DNA of 64,000 bases from Streptomyces sp. MUM 2J (GCF_022414535.1 NZ_JADWYM010000006.1:186001-250000), one strand, 5' to 3'; counted from the first letter of the stretch, positions 31,208 through 40,654 are shown. Program-made: numbers and translations. Notes: a model not told the origin generated them from the sequence alone.

Positions 31208-32143
31208 TCACCGCGTCACCGCGTCACTGTGGAGGCGGTCTTCGGTCTGGCTCCCACGCGTCGTACGGGGCTGCGCGGACGGGGAACCGGCTCGGCATGC
31301 ACGGCAACGTCCAGGCTCGGGGGAGCGGAAGGCGCGGTCGCAGCCGTCGCAGTTGCGCAGGGGATGCCGGACGCCCGGCGGTGGGGCAGGGGCGCGGAAC
31401 GGGGGCGGCGGCGGGAGCTGCGCGGCGAGCCGGTGGGCCAGCAGCGCGGCCGGCCGGCGCAGGCCTTCGGCCGGCAGGCCGGCGGTCAGGGTCCGCCGTA
31501 CGGAGCCGGGGCTGACCTCGCGCTCCAGCCAGGCGGCGACGCCGGGCGCCAGGTGGGCGGTGTCGCAGGCGGAGAGCAGCAGGCGCGGGTCGTGCCGGCG
31601 GAGATCGGCGAGGAGTTCGGTCGCCGCCTCGACGAGGGCGGGTGCGGGGGAGGACGGCTGCGGCACGGCCGGAAGCGGCTTGCGGGGTGCGCGTTTCCTC
31701 ACGGCAGGTGGGCGCTCGGATGCCCCGCGGGCAGGCTCGCGGGAACCGTGGGCGTGCCCGGGCCGGTTGCAGGACGTGGTGCGGGTGACGATGCGCCCGT
31801 CGGAGGCGCGTACCCGCTCGCGCCGCAGGTAGCCGTGGGTTTCGAGCTCGCGCAGGGCGGCGGCGACACGGGTGGTGCCCTTGGTGAAGCGGGCGGCCAG
31901 GGACCTGATGTCGACGCGCGCCCCGGCCGGGAGGGACTGGAGGTGCGTGGCCAGCCCGATGGCGACGAGGGACAGGTCCGGGTGCTGCGCGAGATGGTTG
32001 CCGATCACGGTGAAACGGTCGCTGTGGCGGGAGTCGTCGTGGACCAGCCCGCCGGAGCGGGTGCGGGAGCGCCGGATCGGGTGGTTGTTGGCGCCAACAC
32101 GGGACTGGGCGTGCGGGGGCGCGCTAGGGTTTTCGCTGTCCAT
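31208..32143 (-). CDS. Winged-helix regulator with C-terminal Cys-pair motif
   Basis: A 311-residue protein. Residues of about 40-115 form a winged helix-turn-helix (FTVIGNHLAQHPDLSLVAIGL then RSLAARFTKGTTRVAAALRELETHGYLRRERVR), similar to helix-turn-helix proteins present in several copies in Streptomyces. A basic linker and a helical middle domain (about 165-235) follow, and near 265-285 a CxxC-x12-CxxC pattern (NCDGCDRAF, GRCRACR) suggests a small zinc ribbon. The combination would suit a DNA-binding protein, but target and ligand are unknown. It converges with the lipoprotein gene. The ATG at 32143 is the first plausible start, although no strong Shine-Dalgarno is seen. Confidence 0.7.
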   Translation of the reverse strand: MDSENPSAPPHAQSRVGANNHPIRRSRTRSGGLVHDDSRHSDRFTVIGNHLAQHPDLSLVAIGLATHLQSLPAGARVDIRSLAARFTKGTTRVAAALRELETHGYLRRERVRASDGRIVTRTTSCNRPGHAHGSREPARGASERPPAVRKRAPRKPLPAVPQPSSPAPALVEAATELLADLRRHDPRLLLSACDTAHLAPGVAAWLEREVSPGSVRRTLTAGLPAEGLRRPAALLAHRLAAQLPPPPPFRAPAPPPGVRHPLRNCDGCDRAFRSPEPGRCRACRAGSPSAQPRTTRGSQTEDRLHSDAVTR

Positions 32144-32737
32144 CGGGAAGCCCTACTTCCTCGGTGGTCAGGCCCTCGCACTGGGATTGCCCGTCCCGGC
32201 GAGGGCCGACTCATGTCTGCGGTTGTCTCGTGCTGCGCCGAGCGTAGGGCAGGCAACCGGTGCCGGATCCAGCCGAGTTGGGCATATTCACCCGCGGGAG
32301 TGAGTGTGCCCGGCGGGAGGGAGGGGTGGGGGTCGGGCAGGGTTCTTTCCCCTCGTGGTCCTTGGGGAGAGCGCCCGTCGCACCGGAGTCCAGGAAGACG
32401 GGTCCCGGTCGATCGCCCGGGTGACGTCACTCGTGCGATGGCCCCGACGGCGACTCCTGCGTCGGGGTCGCGACCACCCCCGCCGCCGTGCGCGTCCGCG
32501 ACTCCAAGCAGCACACCGCCGGTTGCTGCCCGGCGCTCACCCCGCGTGCCCGGACGGTGTTCGTCCGTGTCCTTTGACGACGACGAGCCCGTCTTCCGGC
32601 GGAGCCGGTGGGGGACGAAGCGCTACGAGTACAACCCGGGCAACTCCGTCGGCCGCACGCTGATTTCCGGTGGCCGGTCGAGCCGCGGCGCCCTCCCGCC
32701 CCGGCCGGACGGGAGAGTGCCCGTGCTGCTTCCGGGG
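32144..32737. other. Spacer, mostly featureless; possible gene remnant inside
   Basis: About 590 bases between the regulator start and the stop of the surface-protein gene. Apart from the fragment noted at 32567-32686, no coding or structural signal was recognised. The regulator promoter should lie near the left end. Confidence 0.45.
32567..32686 (+). pseudogene. Possible remnant of a small Streptomyces membrane protein
   Basis: From GTG 32567 the frame reads VSFDDDEPVFRRSRWGTKR then YEYNPGNSVG. From memory, this resembles the N-terminus of a short Streptomyces membrane protein that continues with a hydrophobic helix after NPxNPVG. Here the helix is missing and the frame runs on into Gly/Arg-rich sequence. 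It is either a decayed gene or a chance frame. Confidence 0.25.
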
Positions 32738-33965
32738 TCAGGCTCGCGTGCGGCGGGCGTGCAGGGCCGCGATGCCCAGTGCCGCGGCTCCGGCCAGGAA
32801 GAGGGCGCCGGCCGCGGCGGCGATCGTGGACGTCCCGTCGCTTCCGGTCCTGGCCAGCTGCGTGGTCGCCCCGGACGTGCCGGAGGTCGTGCCCGAGGTC
32901 CCGGACGGGGCCTGGGTGGAGGGGGACGGCGAGGCGGACGAGGTCGGGGTCGCGGAGGCGGTCGGGGTCGGGGTGGGCGTGCCTCCGGCGGAACCGGTGG
33001 ATTCCGCCGCGAGCACCGTCAAGGTCGCCTGGGGCGCGCAGTCCGTGGTGCCGCTGAACGGCCTCGCCCCCTGGTTGACGAACACGCAGGACTGCACGGT
33101 GGTCTTCCCGGTGGGCGTGTCCTTGCGGTAGGTCACCCGGACCTTGGAGACCGTGCTGCTGTGCGCGGCGAGGGAGGCGTCCTTGCCGATCACGTTGAAC
33201 CCGTACACCTCGGTCTCGGCGGCCGATGCGACCGGCGTGAGGGTCGTCCAGGTCCCGGAGCGCAGCACCTGCACGGAGGCGTACCTGCTGGTGATCAGCG
33301 TCTCGGTGACGTTCTCGTACCTCGACGGGGTGGGGTTGGTCACCGTGGCCTCGAAGCCGACGGCGGGGCCGCCCGCGGTCACGGTGCCGGGGACGCCGGA
33401 CAGCCCGGCGCGGAGGCCGTCGACCTTGATGGTGTCGTCGTCGCGGCCGGTGGTTGCCCCGGACGCGCCGTAGGAGACCAGGGTGGTCAGCTCCAGCTGC
33501 TGGGGTGCCGCCGTTGCCGTCGCCGTTGTGCGGGGTGCCCATGGGTACCCCGATGCGCAGCTGCACGGTGCGGGACCGGCCCGCGGCTAGCGGGAACGTT
33601 TCGGGCACCTCGCCGGAGAACCTCCCGTCGGCGTGCGTCAGCGGCACCGTCTTCCACTCCGTGCCGCCGAGCCGGTACTCCAGGCTGACGGCGTTCGACG
33701 GCAGTCCGGCTCCCCCGTCGATCCGGTAGCCCAGCCGTGCCGACGAGGTGTCGTACGCACCGGTGTTGGAGACCTCGGTGGTGAAGGCGACCGGCAGCCC
33801 CGCCAGGCCGACCTCCGCGGGCGCGGCGGTGGCGACCGCCAGCATCGGCGGCTGCGATTCGTCCGCGGAAGCGGCCGGCGCGAGCGCGAAGCCCGCGGCG
33901 GCCAGCAGCAGGGCGGTCCCCGAGACCGCGACCGACGAACGGACCCTGTGTGCAGACGTGTTCAA
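32738..33965 (-). pseudogene. Sortase-anchored surface protein gene with a frameshift
   Basis: The 5' part from TTG 33965 (GGGGGAT just upstream) encodes a signal peptide (RSSVAVSGTALLLAAAGFALAPAASA) and an extracellular beta-rich domain ending RIGVPMGTPHNGDGNGGT. The 3' part in the next frame continues QQLELTTLVSYG, a second Ig-like domain (VTNPTPSRYENVTETLITSRY), a Thr/Pro/Ser-rich stalk and the sorting signal LARTG, a hydrophobic helix and HARRTRA. The frames join if one base is removed from the run GGGG at 33502-33505 (CCCC on the coding strand); the repaired gene would be 408 codons. As written the protein would lack its anchor. Whether this is a real mutation, phase variation or a sequencing error cannot be decided here. 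Confidence 0.75.
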
Positions 33966-34208
33966 CGTATCCCCCGGTGTGTGTCGCGCGGTGTCGCCGC
34001 GGTCGGTGACGGCGGGCGGTGTGCTGTCGTCACGCGCGGCTAGATGGGTCGGCCCGGCAGCCGGTTGCCCTGCGTCATGTGACGGTTCTGTCACCGAAGG
34101 TGTCGAGCCCTCGCGCTGTACCGGCGGGCTCTGCACCCCACGGAGCGCCTGCGGGAGAGGTGGCGGGGCCCGGCCGATCGCGGTTGCGGGACCGTCGATC
34201 ACCACGGG

Positions 34209-34257
34209 AAAACCTGGCGGCGCGCGGCACGCCCTTTCCGTGCCGGGCAGGTTTTTT
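34209..34257. terminator. Hairpin with T run between divergent genes
   Basis: AAAACCTG (34209-34216) pairs with CAGGTTTT (34248-34255), and inside it GGCACG (34226-34231) pairs with CGTGCC (34239-34244); six T (34252-34257) overlap the end. It looks like a rightward intrinsic terminator, yet no rightward gene precedes it for about 3 kb, so it may instead regulate the PucR-type gene leader. Confidence 0.5.
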
Positions 34258-34319
34258 GTATGTTTGTCCTGTCAATAATCTCGACCGCGTGCCGCAAGCA
34301 GGGCCGCGGGGCAGGACGG

Positions 34320-35975
34320 GTGCTCAGCGTGGAAGAGACGGTGCCCGCCGGTGCGGGCCTGCGGCAGGTGTTGCTGGCGCTCGGTGAGCCGGTCATCGAC
34401 TTCGTGGCCGCGCCCGCCGGACTGGACGTCGAGATCACCGACGTGGCGATCCTGGACGCAGACGAGCAACCGGAGGCGTACCACGCCGACCTGGTGCTGC
34501 TGATCGGTGCCCGCGGACGCAGGGCCGCCCAGCTGGCATGGGCCGCGGGCCGCCGGGGGGCGGCGGCCGTGGCGCTCAAGGTGGAGGCCGGCGACGACCG
34601 GCAGGCGCTGAAGGAGCTGGCCGAGGGCACCGGAACCGTCGTGCTGGGAGTCCGGCCGGAGGTGCGCTGGAGCAGGCTCGACGCGCAGGTCAGGGAGGTG
34701 CTCGCGGACGCCCGCTGGGCGGGGCAGGCCCCGGCGTCCGGGCAGCCCGCCGATCTGTTCGCGCTGGCCGAGACGGTCGCGGCGCTCACCGGCGGCATCG
34801 TCAGCATCGAGGACAGCGCCAACCGTGTCCTGGCGTACTCCCGCTCCGACGACGACGTCGACGAACTGCGACGGCGTTCCATCCTCGGCCGGGAGGGCCC
34901 CGCCCACTTCCTCGCGCTGCTGCGGCAGTGGGGCGTGTACGAGCGGCTGCGGGCCGGCGAGGAAGTGGTGCACGTCGAGGAGCGGCCGGAACGCGGCATC
35001 AGGCGGCGGCTGGCCATCGGCATCCGCGTCGACGAGCAGATGCTGGGCTCGATCTGGGTCCAGCAGGGCCGGGAGGAACTCTCCGACAACGCCGAGAGCG
35101 CGCTGATCGGAGCCGCGCGCACCGCGGCCCTGCTGCTCGTACGCAACCGCACGGGCGCGCCCACCGACCTGCGGCTGGAGGACGCCCTGCTCAGCAGGAT
35201 GCTGGAGGGCCACATCGACCCGCGGACCTTCGCCGCCCGCATCGGGGCCGACCTGGGCAAGCCCGCCGCGGTCGTGGGTTTCGCGCTGCGCGACACCACG
35301 ACCGGCGGCGAAGCCGGGCGGCCGGCCTTCGAACTGCGCCGGGCGGACCTGACCAACCTGGTCTCGGTGCACGCCGCCGCGTTCCGGCGCCGCTCCCTGG
35401 TCGCCGGCGCGGGCACCCGTGTGTACATGCTGCTCCCCGGTCTGCAGGAACGTTCCGGTCCGGGTGCCGTCGCGGCGCTGGCGCAGGACATCGTCCGCAC
35501 CGCGGGCCAGCGGCTGCAACTCGACGTCTACGCCGCGGTCGGCTCGGTGGTCGAGGGACTGGACGTCATCGCCGAGTCCAAGGCCGAGGCCGACCGGGTG
35601 CTCGACATCGTCGCCGCCGGCGGCGAGCGGCGCGTCGCCACCATCGACGACGTCCGCTCCGAGGTCCTGGTCGGCGACACCCTCGCCCTGCTGGAACGGC
35701 ACCCGCGGCTGCGCGACCCGCGGATCAGCGCCCTCCTCGCCTACGACCGGCAACACGACACCGGGCTGGTGGCGTCGGTCCTGGCGTACCTCGCCGCGCA
35801 GAGCAACATGCGCGCGGCTGCCCGCCTGCTGCACGTGCACACCAACACCCTCCGCTACCGGCTCAAGCGGGCCGAGGCGGTCAGCGGGATCGACCTGAAC
35901 GACGCGCACCAGTGCCTGTTCTCGCACCTCCAACTGCTGCTGGAGACGGGCGCGATGCCCGTGCCGCACGCGTAG
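34320..35975 (+). CDS. PucR-family helix-turn-helix regulator
   Basis: A 551-residue regulator. The N-terminal part (about 10-140) is a PucR-like ligand domain beginning LRQVLLALGEPVIDFVAAP, a GAF-like or linker region covers about 145-280, and the C-terminus carries the PucR HTH (AQSNMRAAARLLHVHTNTLRYRLKRAEAVSGIDL). Such proteins regulate purine catabolism or other nitrogen-related genes. The GTG at 34320 follows AGGAC; a GTG three codons later is also possible. It is rightward and convergent with the alanine symporter gene, with 397 bases between stops. Its last codons are near-duplicated at the symporter terminator (see repeat). Target genes are unknown. Confidence 0.8.
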   Translation: MLSVEETVPAGAGLRQVLLALGEPVIDFVAAPAGLDVEITDVAILDADEQPEAYHADLVLLIGARGRRAAQLAWAAGRRGAAAVALKVEAGDDRQALKELAEGTGTVVLGVRPEVRWSRLDAQVREVLADARWAGQAPASGQPADLFALAETVAALTGGIVSIEDSANRVLAYSRSDDDVDELRRRSILGREGPAHFLALLRQWGVYERLRAGEEVVHVEERPERGIRRRLAIGIRVDEQMLGSIWVQQGREELSDNAESALIGAARTAALLLVRNRTGAPTDLRLEDALLSRMLEGHIDPRTFAARIGADLGKPAAVVGFALRDTTTGGEAGRPAFELRRADLTNLVSVHAAAFRRRSLVAGAGTRVYMLLPGLQERSGPGAVAALAQDIVRTAGQRLQLDVYAAVGSVVEGLDVIAESKAEADRVLDIVAAGGERRVATIDDVRSEVLVGDTLALLERHPRLRDPRISALLAYDRQHDTGLVASVLAYLAAQSNMRAAARLLHVHTNTLRYRLKRAEAVSGIDLNDAHQCLFSHLQLLLETGAMPVPHA

Positions 35976-35980
35976 TCGTA
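35951..35980. repeat. Near-copy of the 36295 hairpin arm at the PucR gene end
   Basis: GCGATGCCCGTGCCGCACGC and the next bases (last five codons, stop and following bases of the PucR gene) match 36295-36324, which includes the left arm of the perfect palindrome, with two mismatches in the roughly 28-base core. The two copies are 344 bases apart in direct orientation. Confidence 0.8.
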
Positions 35981-36296
35981 CCCGTGGTACGGCCACCGTG
36001 GGTCCCTCGCCCGGTTCGGCCTGCCCGGTGCGCTGGGTGATTCCCCGGGGGGATGTCCGAGGGCTCCCCGGGACCTGCGGTGCGACGACGGGCGCGGGCG
36101 TGCGCCCTGGGCAACGGCTGCACGCTGACGGTGAGTTCGCGCGGCCCAGCACGTTCACGGCGTCCGGCGCGGCTTTCGGCGACGACCTGCGTGAGGGCCG
36201 CGCTCCTTGAGCGGCACGATGCGTGGAAGCCCTGCTGCGAACCGCCTTCACCGGGAACAGCACCGCCAACGGGATCTCCGCTGCCGGAGGCACGCG
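35976..36296. other. Convergent spacer; no gene seen
   Basis: About 320 bases between the PucR stop and the terminator palindrome. No coding or regulatory signal recognised. It is flanked by two copies of a 28-30-bp repeat, so it could be inserted or duplicated DNA. Confidence 0.45.
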
Positions 36297-36345
36297 CGAT
36301 GCCGGTGCCGCACGCGTGGTCGTCACGCGTGCGGCACCGGCATCG
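36297..36345. terminator. Perfect 22-bp palindrome, terminator of the symporter gene
   Basis: 36297-36318 and 36324-36345 are perfectly complementary (22 bp) with loop GTCGT. It lies 28 bases beyond the symporter stop and can act in both directions. Confidence 0.85.
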
Positions 36346-36372
36346 GCGAAGGGGCAGCCGGGGCAGGGCCTC

Positions 36373-37938
36373 TTACGGGGCTTCCTCCACGGCGGCGGCC
36401 ACCGCGACGGGCTCCGGCTCGCGGTCCGGCCTCGGCGACACGTCGCCGCTGCGCAGCGCCGCGTGGAAGCGGGCCAGTTCCTGCTTGACGAACGGGGCCA
36501 GCAGGTAGAGGCCGATGATGTTGACCAGGGCCAGCAGGAACAGCACCGCGTCGGTGAAGTCCAGCACGCTGCCGAAGGTGAGCACCGCGCCGACCACGAT
36601 GAACAGGCAGAAGATGACCTGGTAGATGCGCTCGCTGGTCCGGGTCTTGCCGAACAGGTGGGTCCACGCCTTCTGGCCGTAGTACGACCAGGTGATCATG
36701 GTCGAGACGGCGAAGAGGACGACGGCCACGGTGAGCAGCTTCGGGAACCACGGCAGGACGGTCTCGAACGCCGAGGAGGTGACGGTGACGCCGTCCGCCT
36801 TGGAACCGTCCGCCGCGTACTGGGCCTTGGCCTCGTTCCAGAAGCCGCTGTCGGCGATGACGATGGTCAGCGCGGTCATGGTGCACACGACGACCGTGTC
36901 GATGAACGGGCCGACCAGCGCGACCAGGCCCTCGGTCACCGGGTAGCGGGTCTTCACCGCGGAGTGGGCGATGGGCGCCGAGCCGAGGCCGGCCTCGTTG
37001 GAGAAGGCGGCGCGGGTGAAGCCGACGATCAGCGCACCGATGACACCGCCGACCACGCCCTCACCGGTGAAGGCCTCGTGGAAGATCGAGCCGAACGCCG
37101 CCGGGACCTCGGTGACGTTGGTCAGGATGACGATCAGGCAGGCGGCGACGTAGAGCACGGCCATGCCCGGTACCAGACGGCTGGCCACCTTGCCGATCGA
37201 CCGGATGCCGCCGAGGATCACCGCGCCGACGACCACGGCGAGCACGACGCCCATGATCAGCGCGGAGCCGCTGCCGCCGAGCGGGCCGGTGTCGCCACCG
37301 GTGACGTTGCGGATCTGCTGGATGGTCTGGTTGGCCTGGAACATGTTGCCGCCGCCGATGCCGAACAGCAGGATCATGACGGCCGCGAGGGCGGCGAGCA
37401 CCTTGCCGATGACCGCTCCGCCCGCGCCGGGCAGGCGCTCGGCCAGGCCCTTGCTCAGGTACTTCATCGGGCCGCCGGAGAACGACCCGTCCGCGTGCTG
37501 GTCGCGGTAGCGCACGCCGAGGGTGCACTCGACGAACTTCGACGCCATGCCGAGCAGGCCGCAGAGCACCATCCAGAACGTGGCCCCGGCCCCGCCGATG
37601 GTGATGGCGACGCCGACACCCGCGATGTTGCCCAGGCCGACCGTGCCGGACAGCGCCGAGGACAGTGCCTGGAAGTGGGTGATCTCGCCGGGGTCGTCGT
37701 CACGGCTGTAACGGCCGCGCAGCAGGTTCAGCGACAGCTTGATGCTGCGGAACTGGATGAAACCGAAATAGACGGTGAACACCGCACCGGCGACCACCAA
37801 CCAGGCCACGATCCATGGGAACGTGATCCCGCCGACGGTGACATCGGCGAAGACGAAGTCGCCGAGCCCTTTGGCGAGTGGGTCGAAGAGAGAGTTGATC
37901 TTGTCCTCGACCTGTCCGAGGACGCCCTCTTGAGCCAT
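36373..37938 (-). CDS. Alanine/glycine:cation symporter (AGCS family)
   Basis: A 521-residue polytopic membrane protein with about 10-12 hydrophobic helices. Family hallmarks are GDFVFADVTVGGITFPWIV, SALSGTVGLGNIAGVGVAI, the signature SGGPMKYLSKGL, and FSNEAGLGSAPIAHS. These transporters import alanine or glycine with Na+ or H+. The C-terminal tail is charged and Pro/Glu-rich. The ATG at 37938 has AAAGGA about 9 bases upstream; the open frame continues upstream to 38223 without conserved sequence. It is a single gene facing the PucR-type regulator, which may or may not control it. Confidence 0.93.
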   Translation of the reverse strand: MAQEGVLGQVEDKINSLFDPLAKGLGDFVFADVTVGGITFPWIVAWLVVAGAVFTVYFGFIQFRSIKLSLNLLRGRYSRDDDPGEITHFQALSSALSGTVGLGNIAGVGVAITIGGAGATFWMVLCGLLGMASKFVECTLGVRYRDQHADGSFSGGPMKYLSKGLAERLPGAGGAVIGKVLAALAAVMILLFGIGGGNMFQANQTIQQIRNVTGGDTGPLGGSGSALIMGVVLAVVVGAVILGGIRSIGKVASRLVPGMAVLYVAACLIVILTNVTEVPAAFGSIFHEAFTGEGVVGGVIGALIVGFTRAAFSNEAGLGSAPIAHSAVKTRYPVTEGLVALVGPFIDTVVVCTMTALTIVIADSGFWNEAKAQYAADGSKADGVTVTSSAFETVLPWFPKLLTVAVVLFAVSTMITWSYYGQKAWTHLFGKTRTSERIYQVIFCLFIVVGAVLTFGSVLDFTDAVLFLLALVNIIGLYLLAPFVKQELARFHAALRSGDVSPRPDREPEPVAVAAAVEEAP

Positions 37939-38957
37939 GGTGATTGATCCTTTCCGCCGACCCGTCGACCTGGCGACGTACCGGTGCCGACCGGGCCCGA
38001 ACTGGGGGACTGAAGCTGTCGGGGACCCGTGTGCAACCCGAACCGCGTCGGGTTTCGGCAAACCGTAGGGGCTGGTGGCAGGCCCGCATCTCGTACAAGC
38101 GGACAAAGAACCGGCCGGTATGCCGTCAAAGTGACGTTCAGACGCGCCCATGACATGTGCAGCCACGCCCCGGGATGCTTCCGTCGCGAAGATCGTCGAC
38201 TGGCAGGTTCCGGGGCGCGACACACCGTCATGACCTTGGTCCGCAGACGGTACGGGGGCGTGGCCTCGTGGTCCGGCCGGCGGCGCGGCGGCGCGCGCTG
38301 CCGTTTCGACGAACGTCGCTGTTCACAGGGGTTCCTGCGCGGCACGTGATCTCCGCCCGCACGGCGGCCCCGGGCCCCGGCCCCGGCTCCTGCTCCGGTC
38401 CTCGCCCGGGGGCCTTCCCCCGCGGGCCGGCCGGCGCCACTGCCCCGGCTCTTCCCCCCGCCCCGGCCCGCGCCCGCACCCCCGCCCCCGCTCGCCCGCC
38501 GGCTCTCTCCCGTGTCCCGAACTTTTCCTGATACTTCCGTCACATCCGGCATGCCTGCCGCACCCGACGCGCTGCGCACGCAGGCGGTACTCGCCGTGCC
38601 GACCGGGCCGCAGTCCGCCGGGCAGTTGAAAGGGCGGGCCGACGGCACCGTGCGCAGCCTCGCGTTCAGCGGCGTCGGCTCGACGACGTCCTTCGGCACG
38701 CACCCGACGCGGGGCCTGGCCGGGCCGGACGGAGCCGGACAGGGCCGGACAGAGGGGGCGGACGGGGCCGGCCGGAGTGGCGGCGCGGGGAGCGTGGGGC
38801 TCAGGCCCATAGCGGTTCGATCACGGGTTCCGCACGATCACTGGGCACGGGCCGTGGTGGCGGAAAACAATGCTCTCTGATGATCTTGCGCGGTCCCACC
38901 GCCGGTCGCCGCCCCCACGTTCCCGTACCTCCGCATCCGTCCCATGAGAGCGAGCCC
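37939..38957. other. About 1 kb without a credible gene
   Basis: A divergent spacer between the symporter and the anchored membrane protein. Frames present here are Arg/Pro/Gly/Ala-rich shadows of the base composition. A C-rich low-complexity stretch occupies about 38370-38500. It should contain the symporter promoter at its left end; none was assigned. Confidence 0.5.
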
Positions 38958-40220
38958 GTGACCACCGTCCCGCCGCCCGAACACCCCGACGAGGAGCCCG
39001 GCGAGGGGCTCTCGATAACCGACGACCAGTGGGAGGCCTTCCAGCGCGATGCCGCCGACGAAGGTGGCCGGAACGCGCCGAAGGAGCCCTCCGCGCGCGC
39101 CCGGATGGTGACCCGGCGGCTGCGGGAGCAGGACACGGCGGGGGAGCCCGCCGCAGGCGGGGCCCGGCGGCGGTGGTGGCGGCGGCGCCCGCCGGAGCCG
39201 CAGCCGTGGACGCCGCCCGGCTGGCGCACCGGACCGGCCTGGCAGGAGATGAACGGCACCCGCGCCCGCCGGCGCCGGGCGGTCTCGGTCGTCGCCGTGC
39301 TGGCGGCGGTGGCGGTCGCCGTGGTCGCCGTACGGCCGTCGCTGGTGACGGACCACGTCCCCGGGTTCGACACGGCGTCCGGGGCCTCGCCCTCGCCGCT
39401 GCCCCCCGAGACGGCCCGGCCCTCCGCGTCCCCGGCCGGCGCCGACAGCTTCAAGATCCCGAACCGCGCCCACCCCTTCCGCGGCTCACCTGCCCTGAAC
39501 TGGGCCGACGGCGCGGACGCCGTGGTGCTTCCGCCCGCGAAGGCGACGGCCGGACTGAGCAAGGACGACGTGGCCCGCGCACTGCGCCGCGTCAAGACGT
39601 TCCTCGTCGCCGCCGAACTCGACCCGGACGTGCTGCGCGGCGCGCAGCCCGACAAGGCGCTGTCCCTGCTGGACCCCAAGGATCCGAGCCGGCTGTCCGA
39701 GCTGCGGCGGTACCTGCGCGATCCGGCGCGGCACAGCGACCCGCTCTCCGTGTTCAGCCGCTTCGACCCGCACGAGGTCGTCCCGGCGGGTGACGTGGTC
39801 AAGGTGCGCGGCCGCATGACGTTCGCCGACGCCGGGCAGGGGCAGCTCCGCGTCCGGGCCGACTACTCCTTCGTCTACCCGCTGGTGAAGGCGGGCGCGG
39901 ACGGTGGGGACGACGACGTGGTCGCCCGCACCGTCGTCCGCCGTGTGCTCACCTTCTCCGTCGCCGATCCCCACCGGTGGCAGGTCACGCCGGGCAAGCT
40001 CTGGCTGGAGGACTGGGACGCCGAGTTCTACAACGACGAGTGCGGCGTGGACGACGGCTACCTCCACCCCGCGTTCCCCTACGGCCGGCCCTCCGGCACC
40101 CAGCCGTCGGGGGAGCCTGTGAACCCCTACGACCGCAGCCAGCCGCTGAGGGAGAGCAGTGCGCCGGAGGCCTCGGCCGGTCCGGACACCGTGGAGTGCG
40201 GGACGACCACCGGCACCTGA
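38958..40220 (+). CDS. Membrane-anchored protein of unknown function
   Basis: A 420-residue protein. A hydrophilic cytoplasmic N-terminus (about 1-110, with Arg/Trp-rich GGARRRWWRRRPPEP) is followed by one membrane helix (VSVVAVLAAVAVAVVAV, about 113-130), a Ser/Pro linker and an extracytoplasmic domain (about 175-400) containing LNWADGADAVVLPPAKATAG, an Arg/Asp-rich helical stretch and the terminal YNDECGVDDGYLHPAFPYG. The GTG at 38958 is favoured because the conserved-looking TTVPPPEHPDEEPG begins there and GAGAG lies upstream; the open frame extends to 38880. A gene of this type immediately before rpsJ is common in Streptomyces. No function known to me. Confidence 0.7.
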   Translation: MTTVPPPEHPDEEPGEGLSITDDQWEAFQRDAADEGGRNAPKEPSARARMVTRRLREQDTAGEPAAGGARRRWWRRRPPEPQPWTPPGWRTGPAWQEMNGTRARRRRAVSVVAVLAAVAVAVVAVRPSLVTDHVPGFDTASGASPSPLPPETARPSASPAGADSFKIPNRAHPFRGSPALNWADGADAVVLPPAKATAGLSKDDVARALRRVKTFLVAAELDPDVLRGAQPDKALSLLDPKDPSRLSELRRYLRDPARHSDPLSVFSRFDPHEVVPAGDVVKVRGRMTFADAGQGQLRVRADYSFVYPLVKAGADGGDDDVVARTVVRRVLTFSVADPHRWQVTPGKLWLEDWDAEFYNDECGVDDGYLHPAFPYGRPSGTQPSGEPVNPYDRSQPLRESSAPEASAGPDTVECGTTTGT

Positions 40221-40246
40221 CGCCGCGCGCGGCGCCCCGGGAGGGT

Positions 40247-40274
40247 TTGACCTTCGTCACGCTCGGGGTATTCT
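40247..40274 (+). promoter_or_regulatory. Promoter of the S10 operon
   Basis: TTGACC (40247-40252), 16 bases, TATTCT (40269-40274), very like the rplM promoter at 59652. It predicts a leader of nearly 380 bases before rpsJ. Confidence 0.7.
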
Positions 40275-40569
40275 CTCCGGCCCGATTGGCCAGCCCCCTG
40301 CCCCATATGGCAGACTGTCCGAGTTGCTCGGTCGAGTGTTGATGCTGCGCGCCTCCCGCCGGGAGGACCGGAAGCGAGTCCCACAGTACTCGTCGCCCCA
40401 ACTGCCGCAAGGCAGCGCTGGGGCGGACGTACGGGAATCTTCCGGGAAGTGTCGGTGCGACACCGGCCAGGCACCCGGTGGGCCTTCCGCCCTCGGCTTG
40501 CGGTTCCGGACGGGCCGTGTTCATTCCGCAGGGATGTTCGAACAAGGGACATCTGTGTCAGCGGGAGCG

Positions 40570-40598
40570 CGACACGCCCGACCGCGTGGGTCGGAGAC
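40570..40598 (+). promoter_or_regulatory. Leader hairpin element shared with rpsL
   Basis: CGACACGCCCGACCGCGTGG continues with GTCGGAGAC, 27 of 29 bases identical to 25639-25667. CCGACC (40578-40583) pairs with GGTCGG (40589-40594). It is located 57-85 bases before rpsJ. Confidence 0.6.
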
Positions 40599-40654
40599 GA
40601 GGGCCTCGAACACCGGGTTCCAGAGCGTAAGAGAGACAGGACTACTGAGTAGCC

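Noticed and set aside
32427..33501. Continuation of the surface-protein frame past the shift
   Set aside because: After the GGGG run the translation becomes Arg/His/Gly-rich, whereas the neighbouring frame carries the second domain and sorting signal.
38512..38880. Short rightward frame in the symporter-membrane protein spacer
   Set aside because: No ribosome-binding site, Gly/Ala/Arg-rich composition and no recognisable family.
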